Positions 17,632-26,834 are shown, counted from the first letter of the stretch. The stretch is 64,000 bases of DNA from Pseudonocardia autotrophica (GCF_000717175.1 NZ_JNYD01000002.1:310001-374000); one strand, 5' to 3'. Notes: a model not told the origin generated them from the sequence alone. Translations and numbers: made by a program.

Positions 17632-18982
17632 GCTCGACGACCTGCTCGGCTGGGCCGCCGATCGCTCCGCCGCGGGCGCCGCGGGGCTGCCCGAGCCCGT
17701 CCTGCGCACGGCACTCACGATCGTCGCCGACGACGTCGCGGCGATGATCGGCGCCCACGCCGAGCCCGAGGTCCGGGCGGTCTCCGCCCAGGCGGGTGGC
17801 TCGCCGGAGGCGTCCGTGGTGGGGCGTCCCGGTGTGCGGGCCGATCGTCGGAAGGCGGCGCTGGCGAACGCCGTGGCCGCCAACTGGACCGAGCTCGACG
17901 GCGGGTATCGCCCCGCGACGTGTCACGGCTCGCTCTACACCCTCCCGGCCGCGCTGGCCGAGACGGAGGCGGCCGGCGGCAGCCTCGGCGACCTCCTGAC
18001 CGCGGTCGTCGTCGGGTACGAGGTGGTCACGCGGATCGCGCGGGCCTACCGGCCGCCGCTACCGCTGGTGCTCCACCCGCACGCGACCCTGTCGCCGATC
18101 GGCGCGGCGGCGGCGTTGGCCGCCGCGCGCCGGCTGCCGGTGGAGGAGTTCTCCCGGGCCGTGCTCGGCGCGGCCTCGATGTCGCTGACCGGACCGTTCG
18201 GGCACGCCACCGAGGGCGCGACCGTGCGCAACGCCTGGGCCGGCGCCGGCGCGCAGCTCGGCTTCGTCGCCATGGACATGGCTGCGGCCGGGCTCACCGC
18301 GAGCCCGGGAGTGCTCGACGAGGTGTTCGGCCGGGTGGGCGGAGCCGTCGCGGATCCGGCTGCGCTCACCAAGGACCTGGGGGAGCGGTACGCGGTGCAG
18401 GACGGCTACCAGAAGCCGTACGCCTGCTGCCAGTACCTGCACTCGAGCATCGAGGCCGCCGCGCTGATCGCGACGGAGACGGAGGGCGCGCAGGTCGAGC
18501 GGATCGACGTCCGGGCGCATCCCCTGGCCGCCGCCCTGCGGAACGCCGCACCGGAGACCACGCTGGCCGGACGCTTCTCCCTGCCCCACGCCGTCGCCAC
18601 CGTGCTGGCTGCACGGGACACCGCCGCCACGGTGTTCTCCCGCGACTCGCTGCGGGACCCGGACGTGGCGCGGCTCCGGTCGCTCGTGGCCGTCGAGGAG
18701 TGGTCCGATCCGCCCGCGCCGCCGCACGACCGGCCCGCCACTGTCCGCGTGAGCTTCGCCGACGGCCGCGTCCGGACGGAGACGGTCCTGTCGGCGTCGG
18801 GCGGGCCGGACCGTCCCCTCACGCGCGAGGAGCTGCTCGCCAAGTACCGGACACTCACCGGCGACCTCCGCCCCGGCTTCGCGGGTCGGGTGCAGGTCCT
18901 GACCGATCCGTCGACCCGCCTCGCCCTCGACGCACCCCTGCGCCCGCTGCTGGACGACCTGCTCGCCGAGGGGGACCGGTGA
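17624..18982 (+). CDS. MmgE/PrpD-family protein 1
   Basis: This 452-residue MmgE/PrpD-fold protein has an all-helical N-terminal domain with TELDGGYRPATCHGS and HPHATLSPIGAAAALA, then QKPYACCQYLHSSIEAA at the active-site region and a small alpha/beta C-terminal lid. Known members are 2-methylcitrate dehydratase, cis-aconitate decarboxylase and iminodisuccinate epimerase, all acting on di- or tricarboxylates. It is coupled to a second homologue by a 4-base overlap. Confidence 0.9.
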   Translation: MPELDDLLGWAADRSAAGAAGLPEPVLRTALTIVADDVAAMIGAHAEPEVRAVSAQAGGSPEASVVGRPGVRADRRKAALANAVAANWTELDGGYRPATCHGSLYTLPAALAETEAAGGSLGDLLTAVVVGYEVVTRIARAYRPPLPLVLHPHATLSPIGAAAALAAARRLPVEEFSRAVLGAASMSLTGPFGHATEGATVRNAWAGAGAQLGFVAMDMAAAGLTASPGVLDEVFGRVGGAVADPAALTKDLGERYAVQDGYQKPYACCQYLHSSIEAAALIATETEGAQVERIDVRAHPLAAALRNAAPETTLAGRFSLPHAVATVLAARDTAATVFSRDSLRDPDVARLRSLVAVEEWSDPPAPPHDRPATVRVSFADGRVRTETVLSASGGPDRPLTREELLAKYRTLTGDLRPGFAGRVQVLTDPSTRLALDAPLRPLLDDLLAEGDR

Positions 18983-20346
18983 CCCGCACGACCGCCGAGA
19001 TCCTGGTGGACGGCGTGCTCGACCTGCCCGAGAACCTGCCGGAACGGGTCGAGGAGGCCGCGCGGCTGCACCTGCTCGACGCCCTCGGGGTCGGGCTGGC
19101 CGCCTCCCGGCTCGGGCCCGCGTCGGGCCTCCTCGGCGTCGCGCGTCCGGACGGGCCGTGCACAGTGCTGGGTGCGGCCACCGGCACGACACCGGCCGAC
19201 GCGGCGCTCGTGAACGGCACCCTCGTGCACTCGCTCGAGTACGACGACACCCACACCGGCGCGGTGATGCACGGCAGCAGCGTCCTCGCCCCGGCGGTGC
19301 TCGCCGCCGCCGAGGCCGGGAAGGCCGCGGCGCCGGAGGTGGTGCGCGCCTTCGTTGCCGGATGGGAGGTGCTCGTCCGGCTCGGGCTCGCCGCCCCGAG
19401 CGGTTTCCAGCGCGCCGGCTTCCAGGGCACCTCGGTCGCCGGGCCGGTCGCCGGGGCCGTTGCGGTCGGCCTCCTCGCCGGCCTCGACCGCGAGGGTCTG
19501 CTCGACGCCGTCGCCGTCGCCGCGAGCTTCTCCGCCGGGAACTTCACGTTCCTCAGCCGCGGGGCGTCGAGCAAGGCGGCCCAGGCCGGCATCGCCGCCC
19601 AGGCGGCGATCTCCGCGATGCAGCTCGTACAGGGCGGGATCACGGGAGCCCGGGACGTCTTCGAGGGCGACCGGGGCTTCTTCGGCCTGTACGCCGATGA
19701 TCCGTCGGCGGCGGACCGGCTGCGCCATCTTTCCGGTGATCTGGGCTCCCGGTGGTATCTGACGGACGCGGCCTTCAAGGGGGTGCCCTGCTGCCACTTC
19801 CTGCACCCGTTCGTCGAGGCGGTGGCGGCGCTCGGCCTGCCGGACGGCGGGTGCCGGCGGATCCACCGGATCCTCTGTCGTGTCCCGCAGGGCCAGGAGA
19901 CGGTGATCGCCCTTCCGTGGGCCGCCAAGCAGACCCCGGGACAGGCCGACGAGGCCCGGTGGAGCCTGCCGTACGTCGTCGCGCTGCAGGCGGTCCGTGG
20001 GCGGGTGCTGCTGTCCGATTTCGTCGGACCCCCGGACGCCGAGGTGCTCGCCGTCGCCGCGCGGGTGGACTGGGAGATCTGGCCCGACTCCGGCTACCCG
20101 GCCCTCTTCCCGGCGGAGATCGAGGTCGAGTGGACCGACGGCAGCGTCCGGACCGTCACGATCGACGACGTCGACGGCGGCGTCGGTCGGCCGTGGGCGG
20201 CGGACCGGGTGATCGAGAAGTTCCTCGGCAACTGCGAGGCCGCCGGGCTGCCGGCGTCCTGGTCCGTGGGCTTCGCCGCGGAGGTGAAGGATGCGGGCCT
20301 TCCCGATCTCGGCTCCCTGCGCTCGCTGGTCAGCGAAGCGGGATGA
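18979..20346 (+). CDS. MmgE/PrpD-family protein 2
   Basis: This 455-residue paralogue has LEYDDTHTGAVMHGSSVLAPAVLAAAE, given here in part, which is the canonical PrpD metal/substrate loop, and FKGVPCCHFLHPFVEAV later. The first copy (17624) keeps the same layout but differs through most of its length. Two adjacent coupled paralogues may form a heteromer, or act on two stereoisomers or successive acids. GTG 18979 overlaps the previous stop. No terminator is visible after it. Confidence 0.9.
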   Translation: MTRTTAEILVDGVLDLPENLPERVEEAARLHLLDALGVGLAASRLGPASGLLGVARPDGPCTVLGAATGTTPADAALVNGTLVHSLEYDDTHTGAVMHGSSVLAPAVLAAAEAGKAAAPEVVRAFVAGWEVLVRLGLAAPSGFQRAGFQGTSVAGPVAGAVAVGLLAGLDREGLLDAVAVAASFSAGNFTFLSRGASSKAAQAGIAAQAAISAMQLVQGGITGARDVFEGDRGFFGLYADDPSAADRLRHLSGDLGSRWYLTDAAFKGVPCCHFLHPFVEAVAALGLPDGGCRRIHRILCRVPQGQETVIALPWAAKQTPGQADEARWSLPYVVALQAVRGRVLLSDFVGPPDAEVLAVAARVDWEIWPDSGYPALFPAEIEVEWTDGSVRTVTIDDVDGGVGRPWAADRVIEKFLGNCEAAGLPASWSVGFAAEVKDAGLPDLGSLRSLVSEAG

Positions 20347-20483
20347 AAGCGGGCGGCCTCAGCGCGCCCTGCGGTGCACGGCCCTTCCCCGCGAGGGTCC
20401 GTGCTCGGGGATGTGCGGGACTGCTCACCGACGACGACGAGCTGCGCCTGGGCCCGCGGATGAAGGTCCTCATCGACCTCTGA
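20343..20483 (+). CDS. Possible 46-residue ORF coupled to the PrpD pair
   Basis: ATG 20343 overlaps the stop of the second PrpD-like gene (ATGA) and opens a 46-codon frame ending LRLGPRMKVLIDL. The coupling and the regular C-terminal half suggest either a small real protein or the tail of a larger eroded gene. I do not recognise a family. It lies against the convergent thioesterase remnant, in a region that shows decay. Confidence 0.3.
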   Translation: MKAGGLSAPCGARPFPARVRARGCAGLLTDDDELRLGPRMKVLIDL

Positions 20484-20489
20484 TCCCGG

Positions 20490-20777
20490 TCACGGCGTGG
20501 AACGGCGCTCCGCCCGGCGGAGCTCGGCCTCGGCCCACCGCCGCTTCTCGTCCGGCGTGTCCGGCGTCAGCGGGCGTACGGCGACCGGGTTCTTGTCGGC
20601 GTCCATCGCGACCATCGTGAAGTAGCAGCTGTTGGTGTGGCGCACGGTCTGGTCGGTCAGGTTCTCCGTGGTCACCCGGATCCCCACCTCCATGGAGGTC
20701 CGGCCGGTGTAGTTGACCGAGGCGCATGAGGACGGTCATCGACAGCGGTGGCGGTCGTCGGGCTCGTCGGTGGTCAT
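20490..20777 (-). pseudogene. Acyl-CoA thioesterase (hotdog) remnant with internal deletion
   Basis: The C-terminal half of a YciA-type acyl-CoA thioesterase is readable (VNYTGRTSMEVGIRV, RHTNSCYFTMVAMD). An ATG at 20777 with GGGAG upstream opens the same frame (MTTDEPDDRHRC) but meets TGA after 13 codons. Only 28 codons separate this ATG from the Met of TSMEVG, where an intact gene would have roughly 60 or more additional codons, including the catalytic Asp/Glu helix. The simplest reading is a gene start and end joined by an internal deletion. It cannot be active. Confidence 0.65.
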
Positions 20778-20940
20778 CGTGGCTCCCGCGGCTGGTGGAC
20801 ACGCGCTCGCCGACTGGCCCCACGCCCAGGGCATCGGCGATGCACGGCGTTCAGCCTGGTCGACGGCGTGCGGCCGAGGAAGACCCACTACGACGGAACC
20901 GGTCGATCACGGCGTTCGCCGCTCGCCGGCGAGCAGGCGG

Positions 20941-21975
20941 TCACCGGTGGGCGAACGCCGCGTCGAACGAGGCCCCGGGCAGGGGCCAGAGCAGGGAGCG
21001 GATGAAGCGAACGGCTTCGGCGGCTCCGTGCAGCCGGTCCATTCCCGCGTCCTCCCACTCGACGGAGATCGGCCCGGAGTAGCCGATGGCGGCGAGGGCA
21101 CGGAACGCGTCCTCCCAGGGAACGTCGCCGTGACCGGTGGAGACGAAGTCCCAGCCGCGGCGGGGATCGCCCCACGGCAGGTGCGAGCCGAGGACGCCGG
21201 CGCGGCCGGAGGCGGGGCGGATCCGGGTGTCCTTGCAGTCGACGTGGTGGATGCGGTCGGCGAAGTCGGTGATGAACCCGACGGTGTCGATGCCCTGCCA
21301 GAGCATGTGCGAGGGGTCCCAGTTGAACCCGAAGGCGGGGCGGCGGTCGATGGCCTCGAGGGTGCGGACGCAGGTCCAGTGGTCGTAGGCGATCTCCGAG
21401 GGATGCACCTCGTGGGCGAAGCGGACGCCCTCGGCGTCGAACACGTCGAGGATGGGGTTCCAGCGCCGGGCGAAGTCCTCGTAGCCCTCGTCGATGACCT
21501 CCTGCGGTACCGGCGGGAACAGCGCGACGTACTTCCAGATCTTCGAGCCGGTGAAGCCGACGACGGTGTCCGCCCCGAGCTTCCGCGCCACGCGCGCTGC
21601 GCGCTTCATGTCCTCGGCGGCGCGCCGTCGCACGCCCTCGGGGTCGCCGTCGCCCCAGGTGGCGGGGCGGAGGATGGCCCGATGGCGGAAGTCGATGGGG
21701 TCGTCGCAGACGGCCTGGCCGGTGAGATGGTGGGAGATCGCCCAGCAGCGCAGGCCGTACTCGTCGAGGATCTCGAGCCGGGAGCGCAGGTACGCGGGAT
21801 CGGCCTCGGCGCGCTCCAGGTCGAGGTGGTCGCCGGAGGCCGCGATCTCCAGCCCGTCGTAGCCCCACTCGGCGGCGAGCCGGGCGACCTCGGTGAAGGG
21901 CAGGTCTGCCCACTGGCCGGTGAACAGGGTGACCGGGGCACGGACGGAAGCAGGGACGGCGTCGGCCGGGGTCAT
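20941..21975 (-). CDS. Sugar phosphate isomerase/epimerase-like TIM-barrel protein
   Basis: This 344-residue AP-endonuclease-2/xylose-isomerase-type barrel has the expected metal ligands: Glu in FAHEVHPSEIA, Asp in GFNWDPSHM, His in IHHVDCKD, and Glu in ISVEWEDAGM. ATG 21975 has GGAG in front. It is in one unit with the ROK regulator upstream and diverges from the candidate C-glycoside operon, so isomerisation of the released or oxidised sugar is a sensible role. It is not a close match to the alpha-subunit barrel at 26835. Confidence 0.88.
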   Translation of the reverse strand: MTPADAVPASVRAPVTLFTGQWADLPFTEVARLAAEWGYDGLEIAASGDHLDLERAEADPAYLRSRLEILDEYGLRCWAISHHLTGQAVCDDPIDFRHRAILRPATWGDGDPEGVRRRAAEDMKRAARVARKLGADTVVGFTGSKIWKYVALFPPVPQEVIDEGYEDFARRWNPILDVFDAEGVRFAHEVHPSEIAYDHWTCVRTLEAIDRRPAFGFNWDPSHMLWQGIDTVGFITDFADRIHHVDCKDTRIRPASGRAGVLGSHLPWGDPRRGWDFVSTGHGDVPWEDAFRALAAIGYSGPISVEWEDAGMDRLHGAAEAVRFIRSLLWPLPGASFDAAFAHR

Positions 21976-22006
21976 GGGGTCTCCTCGACGAAGTGGGGGC
22001 CGTCGC

Positions 22007-23278
22007 TCAGGCGACGGAGGCGTTCTGCAGGCGGATCGCCGAGCCGGCCGGGCTGCCGTGGGCGATCCAGAGAGGGAGGGCGTCTCGCCGGAAGAGGCGT
22101 TCGACGGCGAGCAGTGCGGCGCCGGTGACGCCCTCGGTGAAGTCCAGGGACGAGGTCCGCACGGCGAGGCGGCGGGTGGCCAGCTCGACGGCGCGGGTCC
22201 GCACCGTGTCGGCGAAGATCCGGAAGAACTCGTCGCCGGTGCGCAGCACACCGCCGCCGAGGACGACGGCGCCGGGGTTGGCGAAGTTGACGATGTTGGC
22301 CACGGCTCCGCCGACGGTGCGCGCAGCGCCGACGATCGCCGCCCGCGCGACCGGGTCGCCGGAGGCGACGGCCTGGCCGATGTGCTCGGGAGCGAGGCGA
22401 CCCCGCTCGGCGAGCCGTTCGGCCAGGAAGGGGCTCGCACCCGCGCGGGCGCTGCGGGTGAGGTCGCGGGCGAGCGCCCAGCCGCCCGCGGCGGCCTCCA
22501 GGCACCCGGTCCGTCCGCAGCGGCACACGACCGACTCGTCGTCGGTCACGCGCACGTGCCCGATGTCACCGGCGGCGCCGGTGTCGCCGCGGTGCAGCCG
22601 CCCGCCGGAGACGAGCCCGCTGCCGATGCCGGTCCCGACCTTGACGTAGAGCAGGTCTCGGCCCTCCCGCGGGGTGCCGCGGTGCCACTCGGCGAGGGCC
22701 ATCAGGTTGACGTCGTTGTCCACCCAGATCGGGGCGTCGTAGCGGTTGCGGAACCAGGCCCGCACGTCGAAGTCGTCCCAGCCGGGCATGATCGGCGGAG
22801 CGACGATCCGGCCGGTGGTGAAGTCGACGGGCCCGGGGACGCCGACCCCGACCCCCCACAGGTCGCGCCCGCGCCCGTGCCGGTCGAGGAGCTCGGTGAA
22901 CAGGGTGTCGACGCGCTCGAGCACCGAGGCGGGCCCGTCGGCGATGTCGACCTCCAGGTGCAGGCTGCCCAGCACCTGGCCGTCGAGCGTGGTCAGCGCG
23001 GCATCGCACTCCGAGGCGCCGAGGCAGGCGGCCAGGATCAACCCGGCCTCGGCGCGGAAGCGCACGGTGCGGGGGGCGCGCCCGCCTTGGGACGGGGCCA
23101 GGTCGCCCTCGGCCAGCACCCCGAGGTCGAGCCCGTCCTTGATCCGCTGGGTGACGACCTTGCGCCCGAGCCCGGTGGCCGCCTCGAGGTCGGGACGGGT
23201 GGTGGCCCGCCCGGTCCGGACGAGGTCGACGAGCTGGGCCAGGACGAGGACGTCCTGCGCGGACGGCACCAGTTGCAC
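22007..23278 (-). CDS. ROK-family transcriptional regulator
   Basis: This 423-residue protein has an N-terminal winged helix (about residues 10-75) followed by the ROK sugar-kinase-like domain. The latter has VGVGVPGPVD, the sugar-contact DNDVNLMALAEW, the phosphate loop KVGTGIGSGLV, and the zinc-binding CRCGRTGCLEA. NagC/XylR-type ROK proteins are repressors released by a sugar. GTG 23278 is the first start giving a normal HTH spacing; ATG 23320 in the same frame would overlap the divergent promoter. It should control the operon starting at 23387. Confidence 0.9.
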   Translation of the reverse strand: MQLVPSAQDVLVLAQLVDLVRTGRATTRPDLEAATGLGRKVVTQRIKDGLDLGVLAEGDLAPSQGGRAPRTVRFRAEAGLILAACLGASECDAALTTLDGQVLGSLHLEVDIADGPASVLERVDTLFTELLDRHGRGRDLWGVGVGVPGPVDFTTGRIVAPPIMPGWDDFDVRAWFRNRYDAPIWVDNDVNLMALAEWHRGTPREGRDLLYVKVGTGIGSGLVSGGRLHRGDTGAAGDIGHVRVTDDESVVCRCGRTGCLEAAAGGWALARDLTRSARAGASPFLAERLAERGRLAPEHIGQAVASGDPVARAAIVGAARTVGGAVANIVNFANPGAVVLGGGVLRTGDEFFRIFADTVRTRAVELATRRLAVRTSSLDFTEGVTGAALLAVERLFRRDALPLWIAHGSPAGSAIRLQNASVA

Positions 23279-23296
23279 GGCCCGGATCCTACCCCA

Positions 23297-23325
23297 TTGA
23301 CGTCTGTTCCATACGCACATATCGT
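23297..23325 (+). promoter_or_regulatory. Promoter of the GMC oxidoreductase operon
   Basis: TTGACG at 23297-23302 and TATCGT at 23320-23325 are separated by exactly 17 bases, in an AT-richer island between the divergent ROK and GMC genes. The start codon of the GMC gene lies about 60 bases downstream. A ROK repressor bound here could control both directions. Confidence 0.55.
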
Positions 23326-23386
23326 CTGCGCCGTCGCCTGATCGAGGCGCGTCTTCCCAGTTCGTAGGACGTAATGGAGCGTTGCG

Positions 23387-24943
23387 ATGGATCGGTTCTT
23401 CCCGAACGAAGCTGATGTGGTCGTTGTCGGGAGCGGTCCGGTCGGCGCCACCTACGCGCGTGTCCTGAGCGAGGTCGCGCCCACCGCGCGCGTCGCGGTG
23501 TTCGAGGTCGGCCCTGTCCTCGGCGAGCCCGTGGGCGGGCACGTCCGCAATATCACCGACCCCGCCGAGCGAGAGCGGGCCCAGCGGCTCTCCGAGGGGC
23601 CGAGCGTGGACCGGCCGAGCCTCACCGGGGCGGCCGAGCTGGAGGATGGTGTCCGCCGGGCGCGGCCCGGCACCTTCCTGCTCGAGTCGGGATGGCGTCA
23701 GGACGGGGAGGACGGGCTCCCGGCCGCGGCCATGTCGAGCAACGTCGGCGGCATGGGCGCGCACTGGACCGGGGCCTGCCCCCGGCCCGGCGACGGCGAG
23801 CGGATCGCCTTCCTCCCGGATCTCGACGCGCTGCTCGACGAGGCCGAGCGCCTGCTCACGGTGTCCGCCGACGCGTTGGCCGACGCGCCGCTGGCCGACG
23901 TCGTCCGGGCCCGCCTGGGCGCCGCCCTCGACGAGCACCGCGCGGCGGACCGGCGGGTCCAGCCGATGCCGCTGGCGGTCACCCGCCGCGCCGACGGCGG
24001 CCTGGTGTGGTCCGGGTCCGACGTCGTGTTCGGTGAGCCGTTCCGGACCAACCCGAACGCGACCCTGACCGAGCGCGCCCTGGTCACCGACATCCTCGTC
24101 GAGGACGGGCGGGCGTGCGGGGTGCGGGTGCGCGACCTGGAGTCCGGGGCCGAGCACGTCGTGCGCGCCGGGTACGTCGTGGTCGCGGCCGACGCCCTGC
24201 GGACGCCACAGCTGCTCTGGGCCTCCGGGATCCGCCCGGCCGCGCTCGGCCGCTACCTCAACGACCAGCCGCAGGTGGTGTACGCCGTGCGCCTGCGGGA
24301 CCTCCCGTCCGCGGGCACGGAGACCGGCCGTGCGGGGGCGCTCGTCGCGGCGAGCGGGGTGAGCTGGGTGCCCTACACCTCGGCCGAGCCCTTCCACGGC
24401 CAGGTCATGCAGCTCGACGCCTCACCCGTGCCCCTCACGGACGGCGACGAGCCCGCCCCCGGCTCGATCGTCGGGCTCGGCTGGTTCTGCGCCAAGGAGC
24501 TGCGGGCCGAGGACCGGGTCGAGTTCGCCGACGACGAGCATGACGGCTACGGCATGCCGGCCATGCGCATCCACTACACCCTCACCGGGCAGGACGAGGC
24601 CTCGATCGCCGCCGCGGCCGACGCCGTCCGGCGGGCGGGCCGGGCGTTGGGCGAGCCGCTCGACGACCGCCCGACCGTCCTGCCGCCCGGCAGCTCCCTG
24701 CACTACCAGGGCTCGGTCCGGATGGGCGAGGTCGACGACGGCACCTCCGTCTGCGACCCGACCTGCCGGGTCTGGGGCGTGGACGGCCTCTACGTCGCGG
24801 GCAACGGCGTGATCCCGACCCCGACCGCCTGCAACCCGACCCTCACCTCCGTCGCGCTCGCCGTCGCGGGCGCCCGGGACATCGCCGGGCGCCTGGGCGG
24901 CGCGCCCGTCACCACGCACGAGCACGCCCTCAGCACTGCCTGA
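23387..24943 (+). CDS. GMC/pyranose-oxidase-like FAD oxidoreductase (candidate glycoside 3-oxidase)
   Basis: The 518-residue protein has the FAD motif VVGSGPVGATYARVL at its start, the GMC loop SNVGGMGAHWTG, a catalytic-type His in SLHYQGSVRMGE and Asn in PTPTACNPTLTS. The layout fits bacterial pyranose 2-oxidase homologues, including FAD enzymes that oxidise C-glycosides at C3 of the sugar. The neighbouring DUF6379 and TIM-barrel genes encode the two subunits known to cleave 3-oxo-C-glycosides, which favours this role over plain glucose oxidation. GGAG lies 7 bases before ATG. There is no signal peptide, so it acts in the cytoplasm. Confidence 0.85.
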   Translation: MDRFFPNEADVVVVGSGPVGATYARVLSEVAPTARVAVFEVGPVLGEPVGGHVRNITDPAERERAQRLSEGPSVDRPSLTGAAELEDGVRRARPGTFLLESGWRQDGEDGLPAAAMSSNVGGMGAHWTGACPRPGDGERIAFLPDLDALLDEAERLLTVSADALADAPLADVVRARLGAALDEHRAADRRVQPMPLAVTRRADGGLVWSGSDVVFGEPFRTNPNATLTERALVTDILVEDGRACGVRVRDLESGAEHVVRAGYVVVAADALRTPQLLWASGIRPAALGRYLNDQPQVVYAVRLRDLPSAGTETGRAGALVAASGVSWVPYTSAEPFHGQVMQLDASPVPLTDGDEPAPGSIVGLGWFCAKELRAEDRVEFADDEHDGYGMPAMRIHYTLTGQDEASIAAAADAVRRAGRALGEPLDDRPTVLPPGSSLHYQGSVRMGEVDDGTSVCDPTCRVWGVDGLYVAGNGVIPTPTACNPTLTSVALAVAGARDIAGRLGGAPVTTHEHALSTA

Positions 24944-24990
24944 CCCTTGACCCCGGCCGGCGACGGCCCCACTTGCGAGGACTCTCAACG

Positions 24991-26409
24991 ATGAGCGAGA
25001 CCGTGCACGAGCCCGACCCCCGATCCTCGGATCCCGGCCGTGGCTCCGCCGGCGTCGGAACCGTCCGGGCCGACCGCCCGAGCCTGCGCGAACGCCTCGG
25101 CTACGGCGCCGGCGACCTGGCGTCCAACCTGACCTGGACCACGATCACCAGCTTCTTGCTGTTCTTCTACACCGACGTGGCGCTGATCGGTGCCGCCGCC
25201 GCGGGCACCCTGCTGCTCGTGGGCCGGATCCTCGACGCGATCGTCGACCCCGCCGTCGGGGTCCTGCTCGACCGCACGAACACCCGCTTCGGCCGCGCCC
25301 GGCCGTACCTGTTGTTCGGCGCCCCGGTCCTCGCGGTCCTCACCGTGCTGACCTTCGTCACGCCGCACACCGGCGGCGCGGCCGACCTCGTGTGGGCCGG
25401 GGTCACGTTCATCCTCGTCGGGCTCGCCTACTCGCTGGTGAACATCCCCTACGGCGCGCTCATGCCGATGATGACCCGGGACTCGCAGAGCCGGATGACG
25501 CTGAGCGGGTTCCGGTTCGCCGGTGCCTCCCTCGGTCTGGTCGTGGTCTCCGCCGCCACCACGCCGCTCGTCGCCGCCGTCGGCGGCGGTGACCAGCGCA
25601 GAGGATTCCTGCTCACCGTCACGATCTTCGCCGCGCTCGGGCTGCTGCTGTTCTGGATCGTCGCCGGCACCGCCAAGGAACGCGTCCCGTTCGTCCACGT
25701 CAACCGCGAACGCGGGTCGTTCAAGATCGCCTTGGGTACGATGCTGCGCAACGGCCCCTGGCTGGCCGTGTTCGGCTCCACCCTGGCCATGTTCGCCCGC
25801 CTCGGCGTCATCACCGGCGGCACGATCTACTTCGCCCTCGCCGTGCTCGGCAACCCCGCCGCGATCACCCTCGTGCTGACCGCGTTCTCCGTCTCCGCGC
25901 TCGCCGGCTCCGTCGTCACGCCGTGGGTGCTGCGCAAGCTCGGCCATCGGCGCGGCATCGTCCTGGGCCTGCTCGCCTCCGTGGTGCTGACCCTCGCCCT
26001 GATCCCGCTGCGCGACAACCTGCCCGCATTCGTCGCGGTGTTCTTCGTGGCCAACATCGTCGGCGGCTTCGGCTTCGTCGCCGCCCCCGCCCTGATCTCG
26101 GACACCGTCGAGTACCAGGAGCACCGCAGCGGGCAGCGCAACGAAGGCCTGCTCTACTCCGGCTACAGCCTCGGCACCAAGGTCGGCACCGCCCTCGGGT
26201 CGGCCCTGCTCGCCTGGGGTCTCGCCGCGATCGGCTACGCCCCCGACCAGCACACCCCCGGCATCGCCACCGGCGTGCTCTGGCTCTACGTCGGTCTGCC
26301 GATCGTGCTCGCGCTCCTGCAGGCCGCGGCACTGGCCTGCTACCGCCTCGAGAAGCAGCTGCCCGCGATCTCCGCCGAGCTGGCCGCGCGTCGCGCCAGC
26401 CAGGCCTGA
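24991..26409 (+). CDS. GPH-family glycoside:cation symporter (MFS)
   Basis: This 472-residue transporter of the MelB/XynB-like GPH family has about 12 helices. Marks are LGYGAGDLASNLTWTTITSFLLFFYTDV, given here in part, with the family Asp in helix 2, DAIVDPAVGVLLDRTNTRFGRARPYLL, and YQEHRSGQRNEG before the last helices. Such carriers import glycosides with Na or H. It lies between the oxidase and the deglycosidase genes, so it probably brings in the glycoside substrate. Confidence 0.92.
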   Translation: MSETVHEPDPRSSDPGRGSAGVGTVRADRPSLRERLGYGAGDLASNLTWTTITSFLLFFYTDVALIGAAAAGTLLLVGRILDAIVDPAVGVLLDRTNTRFGRARPYLLFGAPVLAVLTVLTFVTPHTGGAADLVWAGVTFILVGLAYSLVNIPYGALMPMMTRDSQSRMTLSGFRFAGASLGLVVVSAATTPLVAAVGGGDQRRGFLLTVTIFAALGLLLFWIVAGTAKERVPFVHVNRERGSFKIALGTMLRNGPWLAVFGSTLAMFARLGVITGGTIYFALAVLGNPAAITLVLTAFSVSALAGSVVTPWVLRKLGHRRGIVLGLLASVVLTLALIPLRDNLPAFVAVFFVANIVGGFGFVAAPALISDTVEYQEHRSGQRNEGLLYSGYSLGTKVGTALGSALLAWGLAAIGYAPDQHTPGIATGVLWLYVGLPIVLALLQAAALACYRLEKQLPAISAELAARRASQA

Positions 26410-26425
26410 CCCCGAGAGGAACTCC

Positions 26426-26821
26426 ATGTTCGCCCACCGGCTCGTCGTCGACGACTCGCTCCGGCCCACCGACCGGGGTGCCCGCTTCCAGATCCGGCTG
26501 AACTGGTACCGCAGCCTGCCGCTGGCCTCGCTCAGGGTCCTCGACGTGACCCTCGACGGCACGCCGGTGCCCGCCGAGCGGATCGGCGTGGAGGTCGACG
26601 GGGTGCGCCGTGCGCTCGGGGAGCTCGGCCCGCTGATCGACGTCTGGTGGTACGTCCTCGATCCCGCCACCGTCCACGTCGACCTCGGCGGGCCGCTGGC
26701 CCACGGGCCACACGAACTCACCGTCCGGCTCGGTTCGCGGGTCCCGTACATCATCATCGGCCCGACGATCGACGACGTCTACACCGTCACCGACCAGCTC
26801 ACCACCACCCAAGCAGCCTGA
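26426..26821 (+). CDS. DUF6379 protein, C-glycoside deglycosidase beta-subunit-like
   Basis: This 131-residue all-beta protein matches the DUF6379 pattern: an N-terminal VDDSLRPTDRGARFQIRLNW, an RSLPLASLRVLDVTLDG strand pair, and a C-terminal VPYIIIGP. This family is known as the small subunit of C-glycoside deglycosidases, which form an alpha/beta complex cleaving the C-C bond of 3-oxo-C-glycosides. It is followed after 13 bases by the TIM-barrel partner, the expected order. Confidence 0.82.
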   Translation: MFAHRLVVDDSLRPTDRGARFQIRLNWYRSLPLASLRVLDVTLDGTPVPAERIGVEVDGVRRALGELGPLIDVWWYVLDPATVHVDLGGPLAHGPHELTVRLGSRVPYIIIGPTIDDVYTVTDQLTTTQAA

Positions 26822-26834
26822 AAGGGGCACCTCC

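Noticed and set aside
20778..20940. Additional gene between the thioesterase remnant and the sugar isomerase
   Set aside because: Only short frames without motifs or ribosome sites are present.
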